Shown here one piece after another: positions 52,342 through 61,027 of a stretch of 64,000 bases of DNA. The translations under genes were made by a program, and so were the position numbers. Where the stretch lies: positions 1-64,000 of the forward strand of contig NZ_JARGPK010000080.1 of assembly GCF_029212575.1 (NCBI RefSeq), read 5' to 3'. Below the pieces are notes generated by a model that saw only the letters and a list, made by a program, of their open reading frames with translations, made no database searches and was not told the DNA's origin. How positions within the stretch are numbered: the first letter of the stretch is position 1; every line of letters starts with the position of its first letter. The stretch is from Antarcticimicrobium sp. Lineage in GTDB: Bacteria; Pseudomonadota; Alphaproteobacteria; Rhodobacterales; Rhodobacteraceae.

Positions 52342-54504
52342 ATGAGCGAATCGCGCCCCGGTGACACCTTTCAGCCCGGCGATCTGGTCAACAACACCTA
52401 TCGGATCGAGGCGATCCTGGGGCGCGGCGGCACCTCGGACGTGTACAAGGCGCGCAACGAGATTTCGGGGCGGCTGGTGGCGCTGAAGATGCTGAAGTCG
52501 GAATTCTCGGGCAACGAGGATTACCTGACGCTCTTGACCCGCGAGGAGGAGATCCGCGAGATCCGCCATGACGCGGTGGTGCGCTATTCCGGGAATCACC
52601 GCACCGAGGACGGGCATGTCTATCTGCTGATGGATTACGTCGAGGGGCCGGGGCTGGAGCGCAAGCTCAAGCAGGGGCCGATGGCCGCCGACGACCTGCT
52701 GACCGTCTGCCGCCGGGTGGCGGGGGGCCTGCAGGTGGCGCATGCGCGCGGCATCGTGCACCGCGACCTGAGCCCGGACAACATCATCCTGCGCGGCGGC
52801 GATCCGGCGGAGGCGGTGATCATCGATTTCGGCATCGCCAAGGACACCAACCCGGGCGCACAGACCATCGTCGGCAACGAGTTCGCGGGCAAATACGCCT
52901 ATGCCGCACCGGAGCAGCTGAGCGGAAAGACCGACGCGCGCTCGGATATCTATTCGCTGGGCGCGCTGCTGCTGGCGAATTTCCGCGGCGCGGCGCCAAA
53001 GCTGGGCAATTCCCCGATGGAGGTTCTGCAGCGCAAGGGCGACCCGCTGGACACCGGCGGCGTGCCGGAGCCGCTGAAGACGCTGATCGACCGGATGAGC
53101 GACCCGGACCCGGAGCGCAGGATGCAGAGCGCGGCCGAGGTTTTGGCGTTTCTCGACGCGCCGGAGGTGGGGAGCGCGGCGGCGGAGGAGGACGACGGCG
53201 AGGCGACAGTGATCGCGCCCGCGGTGCAGGCTGCCCCGAAGCCCGAGGGGCTGCCCGGGAGCGGGCGGGCAAGTGTCGCGCCGGCGCCGGAGCCGAAGCG
53301 CTCGCGCGGCGGGCTGATCGCAGCCCTGGTGGCGCTGCTGCTGGTTGGCGGCGGTGCGGGGGGCTATTTCGCCGGGCTGTTCGACGGGCTGTTCGGCCCG
53401 GCCTACCCGGTGGCCGAGCCCTATACCCTGCTGGCGCAGAAGGCCGACGGCGCGGTGGAGATGGTGGGCAACGCCCCCTCGGAGGAGGTGCGCGATGCGC
53501 TGAGCGCGATTGCAGGCGGCGGTGCCGAGCTGACGCTGGCCAGCGGCACCATCGCGGCGAGCTGGGGGGCGGACGTGCTGGCCGCCCTGCAACCGCTGGA
53601 GGGGCTGGAGGACTGGCGGTTTTCGGTCAGCGGCAATCGCGGCAAGCTGAGCGGGACCACCACCGACCGCGCCGTGCAGGAGCGGCTGGCGGCGCGGTTC
53701 GGCGGCCAGCTGCCCGGCGCGCTGGAGGGGCCGGTGGAGATCGTCCTGCGCGCGCTGTTCCTTTCCGCCGACGCGCTGCGCCCGATCCTGGCGGCGCAGG
53801 CGGACTGCGGCGCGCTGGCGCTGCTAGATCCGCCCGCTACCGGCTATGGGCCCGAGGCGCCGGTGACGGTAACCGGGCGGGTGGCCGGGACCGCGACGCG
53901 GGTGGCGCTGTTCGACGCGCTCAGGGCGCAGGCGGGGGACCGCAAGCTGGTGCTGGACGTCGAGGTTCTGAACCCGACGCTCTGCCTGATCGAAAGCCAC
54001 CTGCCGCGCGCCCCCGAGAGCGGCATCGGCGTGGGTTTTCGGGTCGGGGAAACCGGCGCGCCGAACCCCTCGGGGCGGTTCTTTGTCGGCGAGAACCCGG
54101 TGATCGATGTCACCCTGCCGGCCGATGTCACCGACGGCTTTCTGACGGTGTCGATCCTGGACGTTTCGGGCAACGTGTTCCACCTGCTGCCCAACATCAA
54201 CCGGCCTGACAACGCGGTGCCGGCGCTGCGCGGCGGCGCCGAGGGGCCGGTCGCGGTGCGGATGGCCTTCAGCCTGGCCGAGGCGGCCGAGAGCGGCGGG
54301 CTGGCGTTCAAGGTGGATGACAGCACCCTGGGCAAGAGCAAGGTGGTGGTGCTGCATTCCAGCGCGCCGCTGTTCGACGGGATGCGGCCGACCTCGGAAT
54401 CGGCGATCGGCTATGCCGAGGCGCTGGAGGCCCATGCGCAGGGCAACGACGGGGCGATCCTGTCGCTGGACAGCCGGATATTGGTGACCGCGGCGAAGCC
54501 CTGA
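52342..54504 (+). CDS. Transmembrane Ser/Thr protein kinase (PpkA type, T6SS-linked)
   Basis: This 720-residue protein has an N-terminal Hanks-type kinase domain (residues 20-275): glycine loop LGRGGTSDVYKA, Lys49 in VALKML, catalytic Asp142 in HRDLSPDN, metal-binding Asp162 in IDFGIAK, and AAPEQLSG. A membrane helix follows near residues 325-345 (LIAALVALLLVGGGAGGYFAG), then an exported region of about 370 residues ending in a beta-rich module (IDVTLPADVTDGFLTVSILDVSGNVFHLLP) like DUF4384. In type VI loci PpkA phosphorylates the FHA protein on Thr to switch firing on. The opposing PP2C, TagF and TagH genes support that role. Confidence 0.92.
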   Translation: MSESRPGDTFQPGDLVNNTYRIEAILGRGGTSDVYKARNEISGRLVALKMLKSEFSGNEDYLTLLTREEEIREIRHDAVVRYSGNHRTEDGHVYLLMDYVEGPGLERKLKQGPMAADDLLTVCRRVAGGLQVAHARGIVHRDLSPDNIILRGGDPAEAVIIDFGIAKDTNPGAQTIVGNEFAGKYAYAAPEQLSGKTDARSDIYSLGALLLANFRGAAPKLGNSPMEVLQRKGDPLDTGGVPEPLKTLIDRMSDPDPERRMQSAAEVLAFLDAPEVGSAAAEEDDGEATVIAPAVQAAPKPEGLPGSGRASVAPAPEPKRSRGGLIAALVALLLVGGGAGGYFAGLFDGLFGPAYPVAEPYTLLAQKADGAVEMVGNAPSEEVRDALSAIAGGGAELTLASGTIAASWGADVLAALQPLEGLEDWRFSVSGNRGKLSGTTTDRAVQERLAARFGGQLPGALEGPVEIVLRALFLSADALRPILAAQADCGALALLDPPATGYGPEAPVTVTGRVAGTATRVALFDALRAQAGDRKLVLDVEVLNPTLCLIESHLPRAPESGIGVGFRVGETGAPNPSGRFFVGENPVIDVTLPADVTDGFLTVSILDVSGNVFHLLPNINRPDNAVPALRGGAEGPVAVRMAFSLAEAAESGGLAFKVDDSTLGKSKVVVLHSSAPLFDGMRPTSESAIGYAEALEAHAQGNDGAILSLDSRILVTAAKP

Positions 54505-54540
54505 TCCGGGGCGCGGCGAGAGCGGCGGCAAACCCGTTTC

Positions 54541-54599
54541 GCCCGGCCACAAGGCCGGGCAGCGCCCGACCCTCCCCCCGGGAGGGCGCTGCCCTTTGC
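54541..54599 (+). terminator. Overlapping hairpins between kinase and phosphatase genes, with T-rich tail
   Basis: GGGCAGCGCCC (54557-54567) pairs with GGGCGCTGCCC (54584-54594), followed by TTTGCTTTG: a plausible terminator for the kinase transcript. A second perfect 8-bp stem, GCCCGGCC (54541-54548) with GGCCGGGC (54553-54560), shares four bases with it, so the two exclude each other. Confidence 0.75.
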
Positions 54600-54618
54600 T
54601 TTGTCCACTTGGCGCCCG

Positions 54619-55341
54619 CTAAAGCACGTCCACCACGATGATCGAGATATTGTCGGCGCCGCCGCCGGTCAGCGCCACCTGCAGCAACTCGTCGCCCAAG
54701 GTTTCCAGCGGGGCGCGGGCGAGCAGCCGTTGCAGCAACCCCTGGGTGGCGTATTTGGTCAGCCCGTCGGAGCAGATCAGGAAACGGTCGCCGGTGGCGA
54801 CCTCGCCGCGGATCTTGTCAAGCTCCAGTTCCTCGCCGACGCCGACGGCACGGGTGATGGCGTTGGACTGCGGGTGCTGTTCGGCCTCGTCCCAGGTCAT
54901 CTGGCCGGCGAGCACCAGTTCGGCCACGGCGGAGTGATCGGTGGTCAGCATCTCGATCTGACCGGCGCGCAGCCGGTAGATCCGGCTGTCACCGGCCCAG
55001 AGTCCGACGAAATGGCCGTTGGCCATCATCAGCGCCGCGACGGTGGCACCGATCACGCCGCGACCGCGCGCCTCGGCCTCGGCGCGGATGGCGCGATGGG
55101 CGCCCTGGATCGCGTCGCGCAGGGCATGCATCCGCGCGGTGGGGTCGAGCCCGGCGGGAATCGTGGCAATGGCATCGGTGACCAGCCGACTGGCCAGATC
55201 GCCCGCCTCGTGCCCGCCCATGCCGTCGGAGACCACCCAGATGTGGTGATCCGGCAGCGCCAGCACCGCGTCCTCGTTGACCTTGCGTTTCAGCCCAACG
55301 TGGGTCTGGACGGAGTAGCGGTAGGGATGCAGATCGGTCAT
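54619..55341 (-). CDS. PP2C-family protein phosphatase (PppA type, T6SS-linked)
   Basis: This 240-residue protein carries the PPM metal-site Asp residues: NEDAV near residue 22, SDGMGGHEAGD, GDSRIYRL, SDGLTKYA and DNISIIVV. In type VI loci PppA dephosphorylates the FHA protein and opposes PpkA. The start overlaps the tagF stop as ATGA. The kinase lies on the opposite strand facing it, so the two arms of the switch are on separate transcripts, with the phosphatase tied to the structural operon. Confidence 0.93.
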   Translation of the reverse strand: MTDLHPYRYSVQTHVGLKRKVNEDAVLALPDHHIWVVSDGMGGHEAGDLASRLVTDAIATIPAGLDPTARMHALRDAIQGAHRAIRAEAEARGRGVIGATVAALMMANGHFVGLWAGDSRIYRLRAGQIEMLTTDHSAVAELVLAGQMTWDEAEQHPQSNAITRAVGVGEELELDKIRGEVATGDRFLICSDGLTKYATQGLLQRLLARAPLETLGDELLQVALTGGGADNISIIVVDVL

Positions 55342-56015
55342 ATCGGGCGGGCCTCGCTCCAGATCGGCGCGTTGAGGTCGAACAACCCCCGCGCGCTGCC
55401 GTCGTCCGGCAGCCCCTCGCAGATCATCATCCGGGGGGCGCCCGCGACCTCGGCGCTCCACAGGCTGGGGGTGGTGTAGCGCCCGGCCAGCAGGCCCGCC
55501 GCAAGATCGCCCGGCAGGGTTCCGGGCGCCGACTGGGTCAGCACCAGGCAGCCGCCGGCCTGGCGCAGCGGCGCGGTGGCGCGCATCTGAGGCGCCGGGA
55601 TCGCGGCCAGGTCGGATTCCAGCGTGTCGCGCGTGGCGGCGTCGTCGAGTGCTGCGAGTGCCACCTCCTCCAGTCGCGCGAACAGCGCCGCCTCGCGGAA
55701 ATGATCCAGCGGGGCGGGGCCGGGCGTATCGAGGGCCGCCATCAGCGTGAGCGGAAAGCGCCGACCGACCCGGTCGACCGAGGGCATCAGCACGCCCATG
55801 ACCTTGCCGCGCCCGGCCAGCCCGGCGGCCAGCGCGAAACGCCAGATCGGTGCCGACATGTAATGACTGTCCCAGGCCGCGCCCAGCGCCGATTGCCCCG
55901 CCAGCAACGCCCCCTGCAGCCAGGCATCCCAGCCCGAGACGAATCCGGGCGGGGCCGAGAGGCGGAAGAAATCGCCGACGGCGGGGATCTTGCCGAAGGC
56001 GCCGAACCCCGCCAT
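55338..56015 (-). CDS. tagF: Type VI secretion-associated protein TagF
   Basis: The 225-residue protein starts GFGAFGKIPAVGDFFRLSAPPGFVSGWDAWLQGAL, the TagF_N signature, and continues RFALAAGLAGRGKVMGVLMPSVDRVGRRFPLTLM. In Pseudomonas and Agrobacterium TagF represses type VI assembly post-translationally; in Agrobacterium PppA and TagF are fused, so adjacent overlapping genes here fit a joint role. It overlaps the tssM stop by one base. Confidence 0.9.
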   Translation of the reverse strand: MAGFGAFGKIPAVGDFFRLSAPPGFVSGWDAWLQGALLAGQSALGAAWDSHYMSAPIWRFALAAGLAGRGKVMGVLMPSVDRVGRRFPLTLMAALDTPGPAPLDHFREAALFARLEEVALAALDDAATRDTLESDLAAIPAPQMRATAPLRQAGGCLVLTQSAPGTLPGDLAAGLLAGRYTTPSLWSAEVAGAPRMMICEGLPDDGSARGLFDLNAPIWSEARPI

Positions 56016-59000
56016 CAGAGCGACTCGGGGCAGCTGAACTTGGTCAGCGCGGGCAGCGCGAAGGGGTTGATCACCGAGCTGACCTGAAGATCGAAGATCG
56101 CCAGCCGCTCGCCCACGATGAAGTTCACCCGCTTGCGGTCGGCGACGTTGAGCGAGCGGATCTCGGCGGCGTCGAGCAGCCGGAACCAGGCCCAGGGCCC
56201 GTCGCGCGAGAGCACGCTTTCGGTGTTGCGCCGGGCCGGCTCGAAGCTGACCCGCGCCAGCCCGAGGGTGCCGGGCCAGGTCACCGCCACCGGGGTCGGC
56301 AACCCGCCGCGCTGCTTGAAGGCGATCTGCTGGCCGTGCACCTCGAGCAGGACCGAGCGCGCCTTGTCGCTGAGCCCGTAGGGGGTGATCTGGAACTGGA
56401 TCTGCGGCTGCGGACCGCCGGCGAAGAACGCCTCGCGGATCTGCGAGGCATAGTGGAACTGTTGCAGCACCGAGTTGGAGATGCCGAGATCGACATCGTT
56501 GACCCGTTTCCAGGTCCAGGGGCGCGAGCGGGTATCGACGTATTTCACCAGGTTCTCGTTGAAGAAGGCGTCGATCAGCCCGCCGGGCGCGAAGATCTTG
56601 GCGAAATCCTGCACCCCGACATCGGCGCGCGCGCGCGAATTGAACGGGTAGCGGTTGGCCAGCGCCTGTTTGCAGAAGGGCAGCACGCTGGCCTGCCAGC
56701 GCGCGTTCATCGAGGCCCGGGTGCCGTCGGCGGCGATGCCGGAGGAGCCGTTGGCGATCTGGGTGGCCCAGCGCGGCACCGGCCCCTCGATCCGGCTGGC
56801 GACCTGCTGGAACCGCAGGATCGCCTCGCCGCCCTCGCCGCCGGAGGTGACGCCGCTGAACGACATCTTGTTGAGCTCCTGATAGACCTGCGTGAGCACG
56901 TCCATCATCTGGTCGAGCTGCGAGGGCTGCCCCTCGGGCCGATCGACCAGCCGGTGCAGCCAGTCGAAGCGGTCCTCGACATAGGCGCCGGGCGGTTTCG
57001 GCGGTGTGCCGTCGCCGCCGGTGGTGGTGTTGAGCAGCGCCTCCATCAGGATCTGGCCCTGGATCGAGAGGCTGGAGCGCGCCTCGATCGCCGCCACCGC
57101 ACCGGCTCCCTGGCTGAGCGATTCGGTGTTCAGCGCCGAGCGGTCCTCGGTCAGGCGGGATTCCTTGCTGACCTCGGTGAGGATGTTGACGATGGGCGAG
57201 GTCGGCCCGGAGAGCACGTTGGTGACCTCGACCGCGTGGCTGAGCGATTCCATCGGGATGATGTCGATGTCCGCCAGGAGCTGATCGTAGCGGGTGATGA
57301 AATCGTTGTAATAGAGATCGAGCACATCGCGGCTGAGCGCCAGCAGAGCGGCGTCGGTCTGGGCCGCCTCGCCGCGCGGGCCGAGCACCCAGCTTTCGTT
57401 CTGGACCCGTTCGGCGACACTGACCGCCTCGGGGAGGAAGACGTTGTTGAACCCGTCATAGGTGAAGATGCCCGGGATGCCGTCGTTGAGCGGCTTGCCC
57501 GAGGAGCGCACCAGCACCCGCGCCACCGCCGGGCCGCCGATCTCGGTGATGCGCCATTTCGGCAGGGCGGTGGCCTTGGGGCTGTTGATGATGCCGTTGT
57601 AGACGCGCTGTGCCAGGGGCATTTCGGTCAGGATGCCCTGCACCCGCTCGATCAGCGGGCCGTTGAGCGCGATCTCTTCCATCGGCTGCGACAGCAGGGC
57701 GTCGAGGTGATCGGCCAGGTCGGCGCGCAGATCCTTTCGCTGCACGCCGGGATAGGCGATTTCCCAATCGACGGTCATCCAGTCGCGCACCAGATCGCTG
57801 TTCATCGGCCCCTGCAGCCCCAGCATCAGATAGATCTTGAGCGCCTCGTAGAGCAGATCGGGGTTGTTCATGTTGCCGGTGATCTGTTCCTCCAGCCGCA
57901 GCAGCATCCGCGGCAGGAAGCGGCGGTTGAGCCCGGCGCGATAGGTCTGCGCCGCCTGGGTGCCGATCACCTCGCCCTGGTAGAGACCGTAGCGCAGCGC
58001 GCGCGGCGGCTCGGGATCGGAGAGCACCGGGTTGCCGGGCATGTCGCGCAACTGGTTCAGCGCGATGACCACGGGCGGAAGGTCGGTATCGCCCACCGGG
58101 CTGGGCGGCAGGGTGTCGGCGGCCTGCTGATAGGCGTCGGCCTGTTCGGCGGCCTGGGCGATCAGGTCGGTATTGCCGAGGTAGGAGCGCAACCAGAGCG
58201 CGCCGGTGCCCAGCGCGATCAGCACGGTGGCGGCGATGGCAGCGCGGCGGGTCCAGCGATAGCGGCGTTCGACCTTGTCGTCTGCCGAGACCAGCCCGGC
58301 CTCGGGAAAGATCACGCCTTCGAACAACCGGGTCAGGAAGAACGAGCGCCCGGTGCCGCTGCCGCTGCCGATGGCCTGGCGTCCGATGCCGAAGGTCTGG
58401 GCCATGCCCAGCATCAGCCGGTCGATCGGGGTGCCCTCCTGCGTGCCGGAGGTGAAATAGACCCCGCGCAGCATGTGGCGTTTCTCATAACGGTTGTCCT
58501 GGAACACCTCGTTGAGAAACTCGCGCGCGACCCCGCGCATCGTGGCCACCTGCGCCGGAAAGCCGGCGACCAGCGCGCGGCGCTGATGGTCGGTCTCGGT
58601 TTGCAGCCGTTCCAGAAGCTGGCCGTTGAGCCGTCCCAGCAGCCCGCCGAACTCCTCGTCGAACGCAGCGATGGGCGAGGCCTCGTCCCTGGCCTTTGCC
58701 AGCGGCAGGGTGAAACCCCAGACCTGTTCGCGGTCCTCCTTGCCGAGGTTGTCGAAGAACTCGGTGAACCCGGCGATCAGGTCGGCCTTGGTGAAGAGCA
58801 CATAGACCGGAAACCGCACGCCGAGCCGTTCGCGCAGCTCGTTCAGGCGCATCCGCACGGCACGGGCGTGGTTTTTCTGGGTCGTCTCGTCCTGCAGCGA
58901 GAGATCGCTGAGGCTGATGGCGATCAGGGCACCGTTGACCGGCTGGCGCTTGCGGTATTTCTTGAGCAACCCGAGAAAGCCCAGCCAGGCGGCGTTGTCG

Positions 59001-59590
59001 GCCTCGGCATCGCTTTCCTGGGTGGTATAGCGCCCGGCGGTGTCGATCAGCACCGCCTGGTTGGTGAACCACCAGTCGCAATTGCGGGTGCCGCCAACCC
59101 CGCCGATGGCGGATTTTCCCAGCTTCTCGGCCAGCGGGAATTGCAGGCCGGAATTGACGATCGCCGTGGTCTTGCCGGCGCCGGGGGGGCCGATCATCAC
59201 GTACCACGGCAGTTCGTTCAGGTGGCGGCGGCCGTTCTTGGATTTGCGCAGCTCGGCCAGCGCGGTCTTGAACTTGCCGCGCAGCTCGCCCAGCTCCTCG
59301 GAGCTGACATCGGCGTCGTCGGAGGTGTCGACCGCCTCGGCCATCTCCTCGGTCATCTCCTTGTCGCGGCGGCTGCGGCGCCAGACGATCAGGCCGATGA
59401 CCAGCAGGAAGAACAGCCAGAGACAGGCCAGAGTCACCACGCGGGCGAGGATGCTGTCGAAGGGATGCCAGCCCTCGGTTCCGATCAGCGGCGCGAAATA
59501 CCAGATGCAGGCCGAGAGCACCGCCGCGACAAGGATCAGGACGAAGTAGATCGAGCGAAACAGCGGAAGGATGAAACGGCGAAGGATCAT
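56015..59590 (-). CDS. tssM: Type VI secretion membrane subunit TssM (IcmF/VasK)
   Basis: This 1191-residue inner membrane protein has two N-terminal helices (residues 10-32 and 48-70). The cytoplasmic IcmF NTPase domain has Walker A GPPGAGKTT (134-142). A third helix near 445-470 (AAIAATVLIALGTGALWL) leads into the long periplasmic region with IcmF-related and TssM C-terminal domains. TssM bridges the inner membrane to the outer membrane lipoprotein TssJ. Walker A looks functional, which is not so in all TssM. Its first codons overlap tssL by four bases. Confidence 0.96.
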   Translation of the reverse strand: MILRRFILPLFRSIYFVLILVAAVLSACIWYFAPLIGTEGWHPFDSILARVVTLACLWLFFLLVIGLIVWRRSRRDKEMTEEMAEAVDTSDDADVSSEELGELRGKFKTALAELRKSKNGRRHLNELPWYVMIGPPGAGKTTAIVNSGLQFPLAEKLGKSAIGGVGGTRNCDWWFTNQAVLIDTAGRYTTQESDAEADNAAWLGFLGLLKKYRKRQPVNGALIAISLSDLSLQDETTQKNHARAVRMRLNELRERLGVRFPVYVLFTKADLIAGFTEFFDNLGKEDREQVWGFTLPLAKARDEASPIAAFDEEFGGLLGRLNGQLLERLQTETDHQRRALVAGFPAQVATMRGVAREFLNEVFQDNRYEKRHMLRGVYFTSGTQEGTPIDRLMLGMAQTFGIGRQAIGSGSGTGRSFFLTRLFEGVIFPEAGLVSADDKVERRYRWTRRAAIAATVLIALGTGALWLRSYLGNTDLIAQAAEQADAYQQAADTLPPSPVGDTDLPPVVIALNQLRDMPGNPVLSDPEPPRALRYGLYQGEVIGTQAAQTYRAGLNRRFLPRMLLRLEEQITGNMNNPDLLYEALKIYLMLGLQGPMNSDLVRDWMTVDWEIAYPGVQRKDLRADLADHLDALLSQPMEEIALNGPLIERVQGILTEMPLAQRVYNGIINSPKATALPKWRITEIGGPAVARVLVRSSGKPLNDGIPGIFTYDGFNNVFLPEAVSVAERVQNESWVLGPRGEAAQTDAALLALSRDVLDLYYNDFITRYDQLLADIDIIPMESLSHAVEVTNVLSGPTSPIVNILTEVSKESRLTEDRSALNTESLSQGAGAVAAIEARSSLSIQGQILMEALLNTTTGGDGTPPKPPGAYVEDRFDWLHRLVDRPEGQPSQLDQMMDVLTQVYQELNKMSFSGVTSGGEGGEAILRFQQVASRIEGPVPRWATQIANGSSGIAADGTRASMNARWQASVLPFCKQALANRYPFNSRARADVGVQDFAKIFAPGGLIDAFFNENLVKYVDTRSRPWTWKRVNDVDLGISNSVLQQFHYASQIREAFFAGGPQPQIQFQITPYGLSDKARSVLLEVHGQQIAFKQRGGLPTPVAVTWPGTLGLARVSFEPARRNTESVLSRDGPWAWFRLLDAAEIRSLNVADRKRVNFIVGERLAIFDLQVSSVINPFALPALTKFSCPESL

Positions 59591-61011
59591 TGCCCCTCCT
59601 CCTGGACCAGAAGCACCTCGATGCGCCGGTTCCTGGCGCGGCCTTCCTTGGTGGCGTTATCCCCGATCGGCTCCTTGTCGGCGCGCCCCTCGGCGCTGAG
59701 CCGGTCGGGATCCTCGAGCACGCGGGCCATGCCGGACATCACCGATTTGGCGCGCGCCAGCGACAGGTGCATGTTGGAGGGGAAGCGCGACGAGCGGATC
59801 GGCACGTTGTCGGAATGGCCGGCCACGATCACCGGGCCGGGTTCGTCGTTGAGCGCCTCGGCGACCCGGTTCACCGGGTTCACGAAGCGGTCCTGCAGCA
59901 CGTCCGAGCCCGAGGCGAACATGCCCGAGCCCTTGATCCGGATGATCAGCGTATTTCCCTTGCGGAACACCTCGACGATGCCCTCGTCGATCTCGGCCTG
60001 CAGGAATCCGGTGACCTTTTGCAGCTGCACTTCGGCGGTGGGCGGCGGCGGCGGCGGGGGCGGCGGCGGCGCGCGCCGCTCCAGCGTGGCCTTGGGGCCG
60101 GATTCGATGGTCGAGAGCTGGCCCAGCACCCGTTCGGTGGAATTCGACAGCGCCCAGCTGAGCCCGGCGAACTGCAGCGTGAGCAGCACCGCGACAACGG
60201 CGACGGCGATCCAGACCAGGCGCCAGGCCGAGAGCGGCTTGAACGGTTTCTCCACCCCCTCCCAATGGGGCGAGACATCGCGTTCGAACGGGCCACGCTG
60301 GGCGCGGATGATGCGCGCCAGCCCGCCGCGGATGCGCAGATGCTTGTCCGAGCCGCCCTGTTCGACGCGCAGCCGCCCCTCGAAGCCGAGCGACAGGCAC
60401 ATGTAGAGAAACTCCAGCATGTCGATATTTGAGGAGGGTTCCTTTTCCAGCCGCGCCAGCAGGTCATAGAAACGGTCGCCGCCGACGGTTTCGCGGTGAA
60501 AGGTGCCGACCATGGATTGCAGGCCCCAGCTCGATTGGCCACCCCAGGGGGTGTTGAGCACCACGTCGTCCAGCGTGGCGCAGAGCGCGTAGCGCGCCAC
60601 CTTGACGGTTTGCGCGGCGATGCCGGCCTGCAACGCGCGGTTCTCGAATTCGCGCACCTCGGCGACAACGCTCTGGCGCAGCTTGTCCGGGTCCATGTGC
60701 TGGGCGCGGTTGCGGATGCGGCTGATCAAAGCGAACAGGGTCGAGGCGCAGGCGATCAGCTGGTTCATGCCGGTCAGCACCGGCCGGGCCTCGCGCGGGG
60801 CGGCAGCAGCCGGGGCGGCGGAGGCGGCCGATTGCGGCACGCCGAAGGCATCGCCACCGCCCTGCCCGCCTGCCGACGGTTGCGGTTCCAGCGGATCGGG
60901 CGCGGCGGACCGGGGCGCGGCGGGCTGCGACAGGCGGCCACCGGGATTGGGTTTGATCACCGTCTTGTCGGTGTCGTCCGGTTCGGCAAAGGGATCGTCA
61001 TGGTCGGCCAT
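59587..61011 (-). CDS. tssL: Type VI secretion protein TssL, long form with OmpA domain
   Basis: The 474-residue protein has a disordered N terminus, then a DotU/TssL cytoplasmic domain (about residues 85-240; YALCATLDDVVLNTPWGGQSSWG, LEFLYMCLSLGFEGRLRV). One membrane helix follows (near 263-285), then a run of prolines (near 312-325) encoded by a GGC-type simple repeat (60036-60075). A periplasmic OmpA-like domain (IVAGHSDNVPIRSSRFPSNMHLSLARAKSVM) binds peptidoglycan. This evolved TssL anchors the membrane complex to the wall without a separate TagL. Confidence 0.95.
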   Translation of the reverse strand: MADHDDPFAEPDDTDKTVIKPNPGGRLSQPAAPRSAAPDPLEPQPSAGGQGGGDAFGVPQSAASAAPAAAAPREARPVLTGMNQLIACASTLFALISRIRNRAQHMDPDKLRQSVVAEVREFENRALQAGIAAQTVKVARYALCATLDDVVLNTPWGGQSSWGLQSMVGTFHRETVGGDRFYDLLARLEKEPSSNIDMLEFLYMCLSLGFEGRLRVEQGGSDKHLRIRGGLARIIRAQRGPFERDVSPHWEGVEKPFKPLSAWRLVWIAVAVVAVLLTLQFAGLSWALSNSTERVLGQLSTIESGPKATLERRAPPPPPPPPPPTAEVQLQKVTGFLQAEIDEGIVEVFRKGNTLIIRIKGSGMFASGSDVLQDRFVNPVNRVAEALNDEPGPVIVAGHSDNVPIRSSRFPSNMHLSLARAKSVMSGMARVLEDPDRLSAEGRADKEPIGDNATKEGRARNRRIEVLLVQEEGQ

Positions 61012-61027
61012 CGTGTTTCCCAGTCGC

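Noticed and set aside
60036-60080. GGC-type simple repeat as a regulatory repeat
   Set aside because: It is in frame and encodes the proline run of the TssL linker.
55850-60406. 1518-codon open frame antisense to tssM and tssL
   Set aside because: It mirrors the codon pattern of the genes beneath it, is rich in His/Gln/Arg/Asp/Gly in the manner of antisense frames in GC-rich DNA, and shows no domain or ribosome site.
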